From Vibrio gelatinilyticus (GTDB lineage: Bacteria > Pseudomonadota > Gammaproteobacteria > Enterobacterales > Vibrionaceae), in assembly GCF_022836845.1 (NCBI RefSeq), contig NZ_JAJNNZ010000001.1, positions 411,605 through 475,604 on the forward strand: a DNA stretch of 64,000 nt. Direction: 5' to 3'. The stretch's first letter is position 1. Every line of letters begins with the position of its first letter. Below the pieces are notes generated by a model. That model worked only from the letters and a program-made list of their open reading frames with translations, did not search any database and had not been told where the DNA came from. Shown here one piece after another: positions 9,859 to 17,984 of the stretch. The position numbers and the translations under genes were made by a program.

Positions 9859-9943
9859 GGAGGGGTTCCCGAGTGGCCAAAGGGATCAGACTGTAAATCT
9901 GACGGCTCTGCCTTCGATGGTTCGAATCCGTCCCCCTCCACCA
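9859..9943 (+). tRNA. tRNA-Tyr (anticodon GTA), copy 1
   Basis: 85 bases including encoded CCA. Acceptor stem GGAGGGG pairs with CCCCTCC (9933-9939), anticodon loop ACTGTAAATCT gives GTA, there is a long variable arm as expected of class II tRNA-Tyr, and the T-loop reads GGTTCGAATCC. It is read from the promoter at 9775. Confidence 0.97.
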
Positions 9944-10022
9944 TATTCGTTTCGTTGTGTAAACAACCAAACAAACTTGACGCGCTGTGTTGGGAAAACT
10001 GCGAACAAGTATAAAACACCCT

Positions 10023-10107
10023 GGAGGGGTTCCCGAGTGGCCAAAGGGATCAGACTGTAAATCTGACGGCTCTGCCTTCGATGGTTCGAATCCGTCCCCC
10101 TCCACCA
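10023..10107 (+). tRNA. tRNA-Tyr (anticodon GTA), copy 2
   Basis: Identical in sequence to the copy at 9859-9943, again with encoded CCA. No separate promoter is evident, so both should be cut from one precursor that ends at the hairpin at 10116. Confidence 0.97.
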
Positions 10108-10115
10108 TATACACG

Positions 10116-10145
10116 AAAGCCGACTCATTGAGTCGGCTTTTTTGT
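10116..10145 (+). terminator. Intrinsic terminator of the tRNA-Tyr transcript
   Basis: Stem AAGCCGACTC / GAGTCGGCTT (10117-10126 and 10130-10139), 3-base loop, followed by a T-run. The complementary strand also offers a short T-run, so it may also stop the convergent PLP-enzyme operon ending at 10148. Confidence 0.88.
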
Positions 10146-10147
10146 TT

Positions 10148-11494
10148 CTATTCGGTGTGTGACGACTTCGAAAGTTTCTTCGGCAACATCGCCAAGACCT
10201 GGCTTACCCACTTGGGCGTGTAGCCTGAACCTTTCCCTCCTGAGTAGGCCAAACTCCCTTGCTCATCGGACTCGCCAGCTTTAACTTCTTCCACTACATG
10301 ATAAAAGTCTTCAATCATTCGCTCTACTTGTTCATCACAAATTGGATCAATCGCTAAATGAATCGCTGGGGGTTGCGTATTACCTAATAAACTCCACCCG
10401 CGCTGTGCCATTCCCCCGACAACTTTGCTGATATCCAGAGTGACGGAGTCGATAATCAGTAAAGACAAGTCGGTTTTTGCGGTATTGAGATCGCGACAAT
10501 CAGCGAGGCCATCGATCATCTTTTGTTTAATGGCCATTATGCGCTTTGCGTTAGCCACATAACCATCCTCGCCCATGTAGTTCAAGACCGCCCATGCTGC
10601 TGCTGTTGAAGCAAAAGTACGACTTCCGCCAAGAGATTGGGTAAAATACGGGCCGCATGGCCAATCGTCCTCTACAGTGTAATGATGAAATTGTTCGTCA
10701 CCACCACGATACATTACCGTAGACATTGGTTTTGGGGCGTACCCGTATTTATGCATATCCGCTGAAATGGAACGCACACCCGGTACCGTAAAGTCCCAAT
10801 TTGGCAAGTCATATCCTGCTTTTTGTACAAAGGGGGCTAAGTAGCCACCAACACATGCATCGACATGAAGCCATACTCCTTTTTCAATCGCGAGTTCCGA
10901 TAGCTCTTCGATGCGATCATAAACGCCAAAAGGCCAACATGGTGCTGATCCGACGATTCCGATAGTATTTTCAGTTATCGCGGCTTTCGTCGCTTCAATG
11001 TCGACCCGGTTATCTGCAGCAACGGGAGTGCGCACAATATTAATACCAAAATATTTACCGCCACGTGAGAACGCGATATGAGCAGAATAAGGAATGACGA
11101 TTTCCGGCTCTTTAATGTGCGGCATCGTGTCACGAGCCCAGTCTCGCATCGCTTTCATTGCACAATAAATCGATTCAGAACCACCTGTCGTAAAGTTTGC
11201 TCGCATATCATCACTGCCGTGGAAAATCTCACGAATCATTTCGATAAGTTCGTCTTCTATTTGCCCAGCAGGTTTGTTCATAAAGGTAAACAGCGCATTA
11301 AAAGAAAAGAACTTGAGTGCCGCCTGCTCTACTACGCTTTGGATCTCTTCACTGCCTTTTAGCGAATACATACCAAATCGGCCACCATCAACAGGCACCA
11401 TTTCCTGCTTGAGTTCATCAAGCTTATGTAAAACATCATCCTTGCCGTACCCCTTTTTGGGGAAGTACGTTTTGCTCTCTTTCATGATTGGCAT
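10148..11494 (-). CDS. PLP-dependent enzyme, group II decarboxylase / sphingosine-1-phosphate-lyase-like
   Basis: A 448-residue fold-type I PLP enzyme. Key parts: TTGGSESIYCAMKAMRDWA (about 102-120, cofactor phosphate loop), HVDACVGGYLAPF (about 211-223, Asp contacting the pyridine nitrogen) and SADMHKYGYAPKP (about 250) with the Schiff-base Lys. The HKYGYAPK context is that of sphingosine-1-phosphate lyases and close archaeal/bacterial relatives rather than glutamate decarboxylase. It could be an amino-acid decarboxylase or a lyase splitting a C-C bond to give an aldehyde. It is the third gene of a unit with a Zn alcohol dehydrogenase and a ureohydrolase (9-bp gap upstream). No membrane anchor, unlike eukaryotic lyases. 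The start could also be the ATG three codons in (11485). Confidence 0.8.
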   Translation of the reverse strand: MPIMKESKTYFPKKGYGKDDVLHKLDELKQEMVPVDGGRFGMYSLKGSEEIQSVVEQAALKFFSFNALFTFMNKPAGQIEDELIEMIREIFHGSDDMRANFTTGGSESIYCAMKAMRDWARDTMPHIKEPEIVIPYSAHIAFSRGGKYFGINIVRTPVAADNRVDIEATKAAITENTIGIVGSAPCWPFGVYDRIEELSELAIEKGVWLHVDACVGGYLAPFVQKAGYDLPNWDFTVPGVRSISADMHKYGYAPKPMSTVMYRGGDEQFHHYTVEDDWPCGPYFTQSLGGSRTFASTAAAWAVLNYMGEDGYVANAKRIMAIKQKMIDGLADCRDLNTAKTDLSLLIIDSVTLDISKVVGGMAQRGWSLLGNTQPPAIHLAIDPICDEQVERMIEDFYHVVEEVKAGESDEQGSLAYSGGKGSGYTPKWVSQVLAMLPKKLSKSSHTE

Positions 11495-11503
11495 AATGCA
11501 GAC

Positions 11504-12457
11504 CTATTGATTCAAAAAGTGGCTTCGGTAACCCATCATTAGGGCCGTTAATTTCGACGCGGTAAGCGCGGTGATATGATTCACATCGTTTGCAGGACAC
11601 AACTCAACAATATCAAAACCACAGATATTGCCTTTAGCGGCCTTATTGAGTTCAAATAGCAACTCTTTTTGCTGCTTAAAGGTCATCCCCCCTGACTCGG
11701 GGTGCGTGGTACCTGGAACATAGATCGCATCCATGCCGTCGATATCCAAGGAAACATAAGTGGGTACGCTCGCATCAATCACCTCTTGCATAATGTCTTC
11801 TGCGCCACGTTCTTCGACCTCATGAACCGGAATAATGCGAATCCCGGCGGCTTTAGCGCGCTGAAATTCCGCTGCGGTGGAGTTTCTTGCCCCTATTACT
11901 GTGATGTTACGAACAAAGGGTAATTGATGAATATGGGTCGTCTGCGTGCCATGGTTATATTTTGATTCAAGTGGCATATCGGCAAAGTCGAGATGGGCAT
12001 CAAAATAAATGAAATCCATGGTCTTATGGGTATCTTCAAAGCCTCGAACCAGGGGATAAGTGATGGAATGATCACCGCCTACGGCAATAGGCACTGCTCC
12101 CGATGCTAAGATTTCTTTTACGCTATTGGACATACGATCACGATTAATTTTGCCTTCTCCTGGGCTAATGACCACGTCACCGATATCACCAATCCTAGCG
12201 CCTTCTAGCAAAGTCAGATTTTTGTCGACATCAAACAGGCCGACCTCACCAATATCAAAAAATATCGTGACCGGATTGTCACGCAGTGCATTAGGCATAT
12301 CTGCCTGCCCCGATTGAATATAAGGGGCAAAAGTACCTTCAGCGTACGGAACACCCAACATGGCATAATCTAGTTTGTGTGCTGATAAATCGGTAATTCG
12401 CTCTGCCCCCATAAAGGTTCGTGGAGGGGCATAAAAGTTTGGGATAGTTTCAGACAT
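11504..12457 (-). CDS. Ureohydrolase (arginase/agmatinase family)
   Basis: A 317-residue metal-dependent hydrolase releasing urea (or a related product) from a guanidino compound. The binuclear metal ligands are all visible: GGDHS (about 127-131), DAHLD (about 152-156) and SLDIDGMD (about 234-241), followed by PGTTHPESGGM. The family usually has DxDxxDP; here the last Pro is replaced by Ala (GMDAIYVPGT). It belongs to the agmatinase (SpeB) side of the family rather than arginase or formiminoglutamase, but could act on guanidinobutyrate, guanidinopropionate or another substrate. The start has a good ribosome site (AGGTAGG). It lies between an alcohol dehydrogenase and a PLP enzyme in one operon, which is not the usual speA-speB arrangement. 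Confidence 0.85.
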   Translation of the reverse strand: MSETIPNFYAPPRTFMGAERITDLSAHKLDYAMLGVPYAEGTFAPYIQSGQADMPNALRDNPVTIFFDIGEVGLFDVDKNLTLLEGARIGDIGDVVISPGEGKINRDRMSNSVKEILASGAVPIAVGGDHSITYPLVRGFEDTHKTMDFIYFDAHLDFADMPLESKYNHGTQTTHIHQLPFVRNITVIGARNSTAAEFQRAKAAGIRIIPVHEVEERGAEDIMQEVIDASVPTYVSLDIDGMDAIYVPGTTHPESGGMTFKQQKELLFELNKAAKGNICGFDIVELCPANDVNHITALTASKLTALMMGYRSHFLNQ

Positions 12458-12534
12458 CGTTTTACCTACCTGATTGTCGAATGAAATAAATTTGGCACTT
12501 TGTCGGTTAGTTGTTTACCTAAATGGCACCTAGG

Positions 12535-13629
12535 CTATTCACCGGGAATCAGGTGGATCTTGCCGACAAATTCGTTAACGCTGTTTCGGTCGTTAAGCAG
12601 TTCAAATGCTTCCGCTGCTCGTGACATTGGAAATGTGTGTGTCACCAACTTATCAATCTTGTCTTGCATCCACGGGTCACACAACGTTTCCAAGATTTCG
12701 CGGCGATGGCGAAAATCAACATCGAACGATGCTGTAATGGTCTTCTTCGACCAGCAGATCCCACACTCTGTATTGAGTTCCCACTTAAGATCAGGACCTT
12801 GGTCTGCTGCGTAACCAAGCTGAACCATGGTGCCGTAGTGACGAAGAGAATCTAGACAACGTTGTTGGTAATATGGATAGCCAGAGCATTCGAATGAGAA
12901 GTCAGCACCACGACCGTCGATGGTGTGTTCTTTGACCTGTGCTAACCAATCTTCGTCTTCCGAGTTAATGATTACGTCAGCACCCAATTCAGCAGCCCGC
13001 GCCATACGTTTAGTATCGCGCCCAATGGCGATCACTTTCGCTCCGCGATATTTCAGATTCACAATCGTCGCAAGCCCGATGAAACCAACACCACCAACAA
13101 CACATACATGCTCTTGAGTTACATGATGTTCACGTACTGGCGTGTAGGTGCAGCCAATCAAACAATTTGCGGCTGTTGCATATTTGTCTGGCAGGTTGTC
13201 GGGAATTTTGGCCAACATGTTGTTGGGCACCAAACGGTATTCACAAAAACCCGCTCCTCCAGATTCTGAATGGTTCGCCTCTTCAACCTGCTGGGGGCCC
13301 TTTAGGTTAATACAGTGAGTAGCACCCAAGCCGTTCTCACATACCCAGCAATCACCGCATGCCCAGCCTTGAAAGATAACCACGCGATCACCGACCTGGT
13401 ATTTTGTTTCACCAGGGCCGACAGCCTCTATGACCCCGACACCTTCGTGGCCCAAAGAACTTGACGTTTCATGCCATTCAAGAAAACCTGTTTTGTATAC
13501 ACGGTGTTCGATGCAGTTTGGCGCGATTGTTTGGCGCACACGCACAAAGCCGCTGACGGGCGCCGCGACATTCATCTCTAAGACTCTGGCACTTCCTTTT
13601 TTTATTTCGAGTACTTTATTAACCTTCAT
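12535..13629 (-). CDS. Zinc-dependent alcohol dehydrogenase (MDR family)
   Basis: A 364-residue medium-chain dehydrogenase. I start it at the ATG at 13629, which has an excellent ribosome site (AAGGAAGG); an in-frame start 30 bases upstream has none. The zinc-site Glu/His motif is LGHEGVGVIEAVG (about 58-70), a structural-zinc-type Cys cluster follows (GWACGDCWVCENGLGATHC, about 87-105), and the NAD(P) loop is CVVGGVGFIGLATI (about 174-187). The first catalytic-zinc ligand position reads NCIEHRVY, that is Cys in an unusual setting. Substrate unknown. First gene of the operon with the ureohydrolase and the PLP enzyme, divergent from an AraC-type regulator. Confidence 0.87.
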   Translation of the reverse strand: MKVNKVLEIKKGSARVLEMNVAAPVSGFVRVRQTIAPNCIEHRVYKTGFLEWHETSSSLGHEGVGVIEAVGPGETKYQVGDRVVIFQGWACGDCWVCENGLGATHCINLKGPQQVEEANHSESGGAGFCEYRLVPNNMLAKIPDNLPDKYATAANCLIGCTYTPVREHHVTQEHVCVVGGVGFIGLATIVNLKYRGAKVIAIGRDTKRMARAAELGADVIINSEDEDWLAQVKEHTIDGRGADFSFECSGYPYYQQRCLDSLRHYGTMVQLGYAADQGPDLKWELNTECGICWSKKTITASFDVDFRHRREILETLCDPWMQDKIDKLVTHTFPMSRAAEAFELLNDRNSVNEFVGKIHLIPGE

Positions 13630-13681
13630 ATGCCTTCCTTGCTCAATCGGATGTTGCAATTTTGACAGCGGACTCTGAATA

Positions 13682-13723
13682 AAAATTGACAGTTAATTAT
13701 AAAATTGACATTTTAGACAACAA
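13682..13723. promoter_or_regulatory. Divergent promoter region with tandem operator-like repeats
   Basis: Two copies of AAAATTGACA (13682-13691 and 13701-13710) stand 19 bp apart in direct orientation, and a third TTGACA is at 13662-13667. AraC-type proteins typically bind direct repeats about two helical turns apart. On the minus strand a promoter TTGTTG (13718-13723), 16-base spacer, TATAAT (13696-13701) overlaps the repeats and points at the dehydrogenase operon. The reading as regulator sites is an inference. Confidence 0.6.
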
Positions 13724-13756
13724 CGTTGGTTGGTCATGAACTGGGTTGGATTTTGA

Positions 13757-14788
13757 ATGAGCTTTAACGAAGAAAAACACCATTTTGCGGCAATATTGAT
13801 TAATAGGCTGATTGCCGTGCTCGAAATCGAACGACCTTCTATGGCCGATGCGTTGAAGCGTCAGTTACGCGAGACAATATCAAATGGATCGAGTATTAGT
13901 TTGCAGGCCGCTGAGGGGTTAGTGACTCACTATTACAAGCACGTCAGTGGTTTGTATTTGAGGATCTATGAAGGTGTCAACTTACGCGATTTTGGGCTGT
14001 ACGGCTATGCGATTGCATCCAGTGCTACTGTTCGCTCAGGGCTAATGCTGTCTCAACAGTTTTTGTCGATGACCACAACTTATTATCAGGAATCTCTCCA
14101 TGAACAAACCAACAGCCTGAGTATCATCCCAGATATTGACCATCAGCACCCCTCACCTCAGATATTGAGTGAAGATTTTGCCGCAGGTTATTGGGTCTTA
14201 CTCAAGCACGTCATCACAGGAGACAGAAGCGATATGGATCAACTCATCTTTGAATTCTGTTATCCGGCACCTGGCTATGTGGCCTTGTACGAGAAACTGT
14301 TTGCAGGCTGTACCCTAAGATTTAACCAGCCGAGAACCTTGGTTAAGATACCCAATAAATGGCTAGCAGAGCCCATCTCTTTGGAGCCTTCGAAAACAGA
14401 GGCGCTATTGTCAGAGAAAATGACTGTGGGTATTGAACAGCAGCCACGCCAGTTAAGCGCGATCGAGCGCAGCATCACAGACATCGTCTTTCGTTCTCAT
14501 TTCACCAAGACCACCATTCCAGATATTGCTGACGAGTTTTCTATGAGTTCGAGGCAGTTGCGTTACTACCTTCAAAAGTCCAAGGTGAGCGTGAGAGAGC
14601 TCGTCCTGCGTACACGAATGTCAGTGGCCTCTCGTATGCTGATCGAAACGAATCTAGATATAGGTACCATCGCCGAAACACTCAATTACAGTGAGTCCAG
14701 TGCGTTGATCCGCAGTTTTCATTCTTTCTATGCCATCTCGCCACTGCAATATCGCATGCAGCAGCGTGACCCTTTTCTAAGCCACTAA
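13757..14788 (+). CDS. AraC family transcriptional regulator
   Basis: A 343-residue regulator: a long N-terminal effector domain of the type often called arabinose-binding-like (about 1-215), then the two helix-turn-helix motifs of the AraC DNA-binding domain at the C-terminus (TTIPDIADEFSMSSRQLRYY at about 253-272, and IGTIAETLNYSESSALIRSF at about 303-322). It is divergent from the Zn-alcohol dehydrogenase, ureohydrolase and PLP enzyme operon, with direct repeats in between, so it most likely turns that operon on when an effector is present. Its stop codon overlaps the stop of the convergent outer-membrane protein gene. Confidence 0.88.
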   Translation: MSFNEEKHHFAAILINRLIAVLEIERPSMADALKRQLRETISNGSSISLQAAEGLVTHYYKHVSGLYLRIYEGVNLRDFGLYGYAIASSATVRSGLMLSQQFLSMTTTYYQESLHEQTNSLSIIPDIDHQHPSPQILSEDFAAGYWVLLKHVITGDRSDMDQLIFEFCYPAPGYVALYEKLFAGCTLRFNQPRTLVKIPNKWLAEPISLEPSKTEALLSEKMTVGIEQQPRQLSAIERSITDIVFRSHFTKTTIPDIADEFSMSSRQLRYYLQKSKVSVRELVLRTRMSVASRMLIETNLDIGTIAETLNYSESSALIRSFHSFYAISPLQYRMQQRDPFLSH

Positions 14789-15957
14789 AACACTTCGTTA
14801 ACGTGGAAGTAAAAGGTTGAGCCGTGTTCGCCATAGCCAAAATCTGCGCGCAGATTGACTTTGTCTTTGATCTTCACACGAAAGCCAGTACCAACACTGG
14901 TGATGGTATTGTCCCACAGTTGCGATACATCTTCTGACACCGTACCAGCGGCTCCCCAAAAGACCATACCGACACGCCAATAAACAGGAACGCGATACTC
15001 AACTTGCCCCATCATCATTTGCTTATCACGGTAGCGCCCCAAAATGTAACCACGCATCGCGTCATCACCCCCGAGATCTGGCAATTGATTCCATGGCACG
15101 TCGCCGGACGTAAACTTTGATTGCACCTGCCACGCGATCAAACCAGGCACAGGGTCAAGAGAGATATATTGAGAGGCTTTAATGTCATATTTACCAAAGC
15201 TATTTTCATTAGTGGCGTCGTAATAAGCCCCGAGGTCAGCTTGCAACAACATCCCTTGCGACGCATTGGCCACGTTATCTCTAGAGTCATACACATTGGT
15301 CAAGAACACGCCATACGCCGTGTTATCGGTCAGCTCTGAGGACAAGCCAGACAAATAGGGAAAGTTGTATGAAATATCATGAGGTTTTACGGAGGTAATA
15401 TCTCCTCCTACGCCCACATAGTAGTCTCCAGTCACTCGGTTCAACCACGTTGGCCTGACATTGACAACCTGTTCTTTGTAGTCGATGCGATTATTGTCTA
15501 GCTGTGCATTCTCATAACCACGACCATAATAAATCGCCGCATCATCAAACACCTTAAAATCGGTATAAAAACGATTATCACCTTGATTATAAAAATGTTT
15601 ATTGCTGACCGTAAGACCAATCGAACCATTGGTTGATACATAAGGGTTCACTACCAATGACGAGGGCTGAACCGTGTTGCTTTCGGTGTCGCCGTATAAA
15701 CCTACATACAGTAGCCCGACACCAAAACCTTGCTCTGGTGTATAAAACACAGCAGGGATATAACTTGAGTTAAGACCCTGCTCAGGATCGTACTCAGCTT
15801 CTGCACCGAACACGCCGAATACGCTTTCTAACGCATCAATCGTCGCATTGGGAGTGGTTTCAAAGATGGGTGCAACTTGCGAACTCGCTGCGACAGGCAA
15901 AGCCAAACTGGTACAAGCCAGAAGAAAAAAGTGAGAAAATGGAACGGCGTTAGTCAT
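14785..15957 (-). CDS. BamA/TamA-family (surface antigen D15-like) outer-membrane barrel protein
   Basis: About 390 residues. I prefer the ATG at 15957, which begins a signal peptide (MTNAVPFSHFFLLACTSLALPVAA); an ATG 39 bases upstream is possible. The mature protein reads as alternating beta-strand segments with a D15-type C-terminal half (DSRDNVANASQGMLLQADL, DDAMRGYILGRYRDK, FRVKIKDKVNLRADFGYG) and ends in Phe, as barrel proteins do for BAM recognition. POTRA domains are missing, so it is a short barrel-only member, perhaps a lipid or small-molecule channel. It overlaps the AraC gene's stop by three bases on the opposite strand. Physiological role unknown. Confidence 0.8.
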   Translation of the reverse strand: MTNAVPFSHFFLLACTSLALPVAASSQVAPIFETTPNATIDALESVFGVFGAEAEYDPEQGLNSSYIPAVFYTPEQGFGVGLLYVGLYGDTESNTVQPSSLVVNPYVSTNGSIGLTVSNKHFYNQGDNRFYTDFKVFDDAAIYYGRGYENAQLDNNRIDYKEQVVNVRPTWLNRVTGDYYVGVGGDITSVKPHDISYNFPYLSGLSSELTDNTAYGVFLTNVYDSRDNVANASQGMLLQADLGAYYDATNENSFGKYDIKASQYISLDPVPGLIAWQVQSKFTSGDVPWNQLPDLGGDDAMRGYILGRYRDKQMMMGQVEYRVPVYWRVGMVFWGAAGTVSEDVSQLWDNTITSVGTGFRVKIKDKVNLRADFGYGEHGSTFYFHVNEVF

Positions 15958-16162
15958 AGGGAGTGGGTATTTTATTGGCGATAGAAATGTTTGCATTATA
16001 AATCAAATTAATAATTAACAAACAGATAACCAATAAGGCTATACGAAAACTGTTACCTTCTGCGTGTCGCATAATGCCTGCATACATCTCGTTACATGAC
16101 AAATTACTCCTGGTGACCTTTATGCCTATAGGTTGCTGACCTGGCCAGTGACCAATGAGCAT

Positions 16163-16192
16163 AAAAAAGCCCGTGATGATTTATCACGGGCT
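16163..16192 (-). terminator. Intrinsic terminator of the Tim44-domain gene
   Basis: Ten-base stem AGCCCGTGAT / ATCACGGGCT (16168-16177 and 16183-16192), 5-base loop, then TTTTTT on the minus strand. Confidence 0.9.
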
Positions 16193-16217
16193 CAGATTAA
16201 CTTGATGTTGAGAGCAA

Positions 16218-17096
16218 TTAGCCTTGGATACCAACGATTAACCACGGTGCATTGTCAACAGTAAGATCGCGCTCTAAGTGCCAGATGTCATCGATATCTT
16301 CCTCGATACCTTCGACTGCATCACGGTAACGTCCCGTAAACTGCAAACTAAGCTGTGCCTTAGATGCGTCATGATCAGCGCGTACAATCTCGGCATCAAC
16401 ATACATAACATCGGTATGCTGTTCACCAGCAAGTTTAGCGCGCTCTGCTTTAAGATCGTCTAGTAAGCTTGGTGACACGTACTCTTCAATAGTGTCGAGT
16501 TCATTGTGATTCCATGCACCTTGTAATACACGGTAATGTTCACGCGCACCGTTTACAAATGCCGCCTGATCAAACCCAGGCGGGTAGTTGTGGGGTACAT
16601 CACTTTGACCAGAACTGCCAAAACCACCTGCTGTCGCATTCGACGTTTGCTCGAAGTTATGTACATTCGAAGCTTGATCAAATTGATGATTATTACCACC
16701 AAATGCTGGCTGTTGACGATGCTGGTTCATGCTGCCCTGTTTCGCGCCTAGCACCCCTCTCATCAACTTAAAGATAAAGAAAGCCACCAAGCCCATAATC
16801 AGAATATCCATAAATTGGATACCCTCGAATGCGCCACCAAAGAACGCGGCGAGTAGGCCACCAGCAAGCAAACCACCCATTAAGCCACCCATCAGACCTT
16901 TCTTGCCTGAGGTTTGACCTGCCTGATTTTGGTCTTTACGAATAGAATTCGTGTTCTGTTGTTGCTGCTTTGGAGCCGGAGCCGTTTTAAAACTCTTACC
17001 AAACGACTTACCGCCGCCAAATCGCTTTGCTTCCGCAATTGGGGTCGTCGTCACTGCTACCATGAGCAATGCGACTAATGAGAATAAACGTTTCAT
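16218..17096 (-). CDS. Tim44-like domain membrane protein
   Basis: A 292-residue protein. The ATG at 17096 is chosen because it opens a signal peptide (MKRLFSLVALLMVAVTTTPI, cleavage likely after AEA) and has AAGGTT at the right distance; the longer reading adds 31 improbable residues. A Gly/Ser/Phe-rich basic stretch follows, then Gly-rich membrane segments (GLMGGLMGGLLAGGLLAAFF and FMDILIMGLVAFFIFKLM), a Gln/Asn-rich linker, and a C-terminal Tim44 domain (about 170-292, FVNGAREHYRVLQGAWNHN). Tim44 domains in bacteria are found on membrane-linked proteins of poorly known function. It is followed by a strong terminator and stands alone. Confidence 0.85.
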   Translation of the reverse strand: MKRLFSLVALLMVAVTTTPIAEAKRFGGGKSFGKSFKTAPAPKQQQQNTNSIRKDQNQAGQTSGKKGLMGGLMGGLLAGGLLAAFFGGAFEGIQFMDILIMGLVAFFIFKLMRGVLGAKQGSMNQHRQQPAFGGNNHQFDQASNVHNFEQTSNATAGGFGSSGQSDVPHNYPPGFDQAAFVNGAREHYRVLQGAWNHNELDTIEEYVSPSLLDDLKAERAKLAGEQHTDVMYVDAEIVRADHDASKAQLSLQFTGRYRDAVEGIEEDIDDIWHLERDLTVDNAPWLIVGIQG

Positions 17097-17378
17097 TATT
17101 AACCTTATAATATTGTTACTTACCAGCCCGTAGAAGACCACTGAACTGCATTCCTTCCCCTCTCCGGGAGTTGGTACAACTTTCATCATATACCGACCGA
17201 CGAGGGAATAAAATCACTTTGCGAAAACGACTTGTTTCAGAATGTTGCAAATTTTGTTGCGCAATTTGTGTAATTTACGATTAATTTTTGCTAACTCTCA
17301 ATGTTCGATGCTATTTGTTGACGCTCCATATCCCCCCATCTAAAATAACGAACTGTGTTCAATTACCCTAATCCGACT

Positions 17379-17969
17379 ATGGCCCGCAGAAACGATCATA
17401 CCCGCGAAGAGTTGATAGACCTGACTCTCAACACTGTTAGAGACTATTTGGCTGAACACTCTCACCATAATTTAAGCCTTAGAAAGGTCGCCAATCTTAT
17501 CGGTTATGTTCCCAGTACTTTGGTGAATGTGTTTGGCAGTTATAATTTGTTGCTATTGCATACCGTAGCTAGAACTCTTGATGAATTGTCGAACGAAGCA
17601 AGACTGGTTGTAGAGCAAGCAGAAGGGCCAGAACAAGCGCTGTACGCCTTAGCGTATTGTTACCACGATTTTGCGCGCCAAAATCCTTATCGCTGGCAAT
17701 TGATATTTGAACACAATATGAACGGTGATAAGCTGCCTGAATGGCAGTCACAACGCATCGATAGCATGACCGCCATGTTGGAAGGTTTATTGAGTGTCAT
17801 TCGACCAAACTATTCCGCTAGCCAGGTCCTGCAGGCAAGTCGAGTTTTATGGTCTGGGGTTCACGGAATTACCTTACTTAGCGTTGATGATAAGTTTTTT
17901 GCCGACGAACCTATCGATGGCAAAGAACTGATTGAAAATCTACTTAGCAACTACTTGAACAGCTGGTAA
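17379..17969 (+). CDS. TetR family transcriptional regulator
   Basis: About 196 residues from the ATG at 17379 (a GTG at 17355 would add eight residues; neither has a strong ribosome site). The N-terminal helix-turn-helix is clear (LRKVANLIGYVPSTLVNVFG, about 37-56), and the C-terminal half has the WSGVHGITLL segment of the TetR C-terminal group with a WHG motif. It is separated by only 15 bp from the downstream transporter/acyltransferase gene, so it probably regulates that gene and itself, perhaps in response to a lipid or acyl compound. Confidence 0.88.
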   Translation: MARRNDHTREELIDLTLNTVRDYLAEHSHHNLSLRKVANLIGYVPSTLVNVFGSYNLLLLHTVARTLDELSNEARLVVEQAEGPEQALYALAYCYHDFARQNPYRWQLIFEHNMNGDKLPEWQSQRIDSMTAMLEGLLSVIRPNYSASQVLQASRVLWSGVHGITLLSVDDKFFADEPIDGKELIENLLSNYLNSW

Positions 17970-17984
17970 ACAAAAGGACTTGTA

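Larger units (their letters stand above)
9822..10107 (+). repeat. Tandem duplication carrying tRNA-Tyr
   Basis: A unit of 164 bp is present twice. It begins with TGTGTTGGGAAAAC (9822 and 9986), continues through a nearly identical 5' leader (AACAAGTATAAAA, then ACCCTGGAGG) and ends with identical tRNA-Tyr genes. The leader copies differ at a few bases while the tRNA bodies are the same, so the duplication is not brand new or the tRNAs have been kept equal by selection or gene conversion. Confidence 0.85.

Noticed and set aside
9782..10223. Several ORFs on both strands across the tRNA-Tyr repeat
   Set aside because: They are translations of the tRNA genes and their leaders; the tRNA structures explain the sequence fully.
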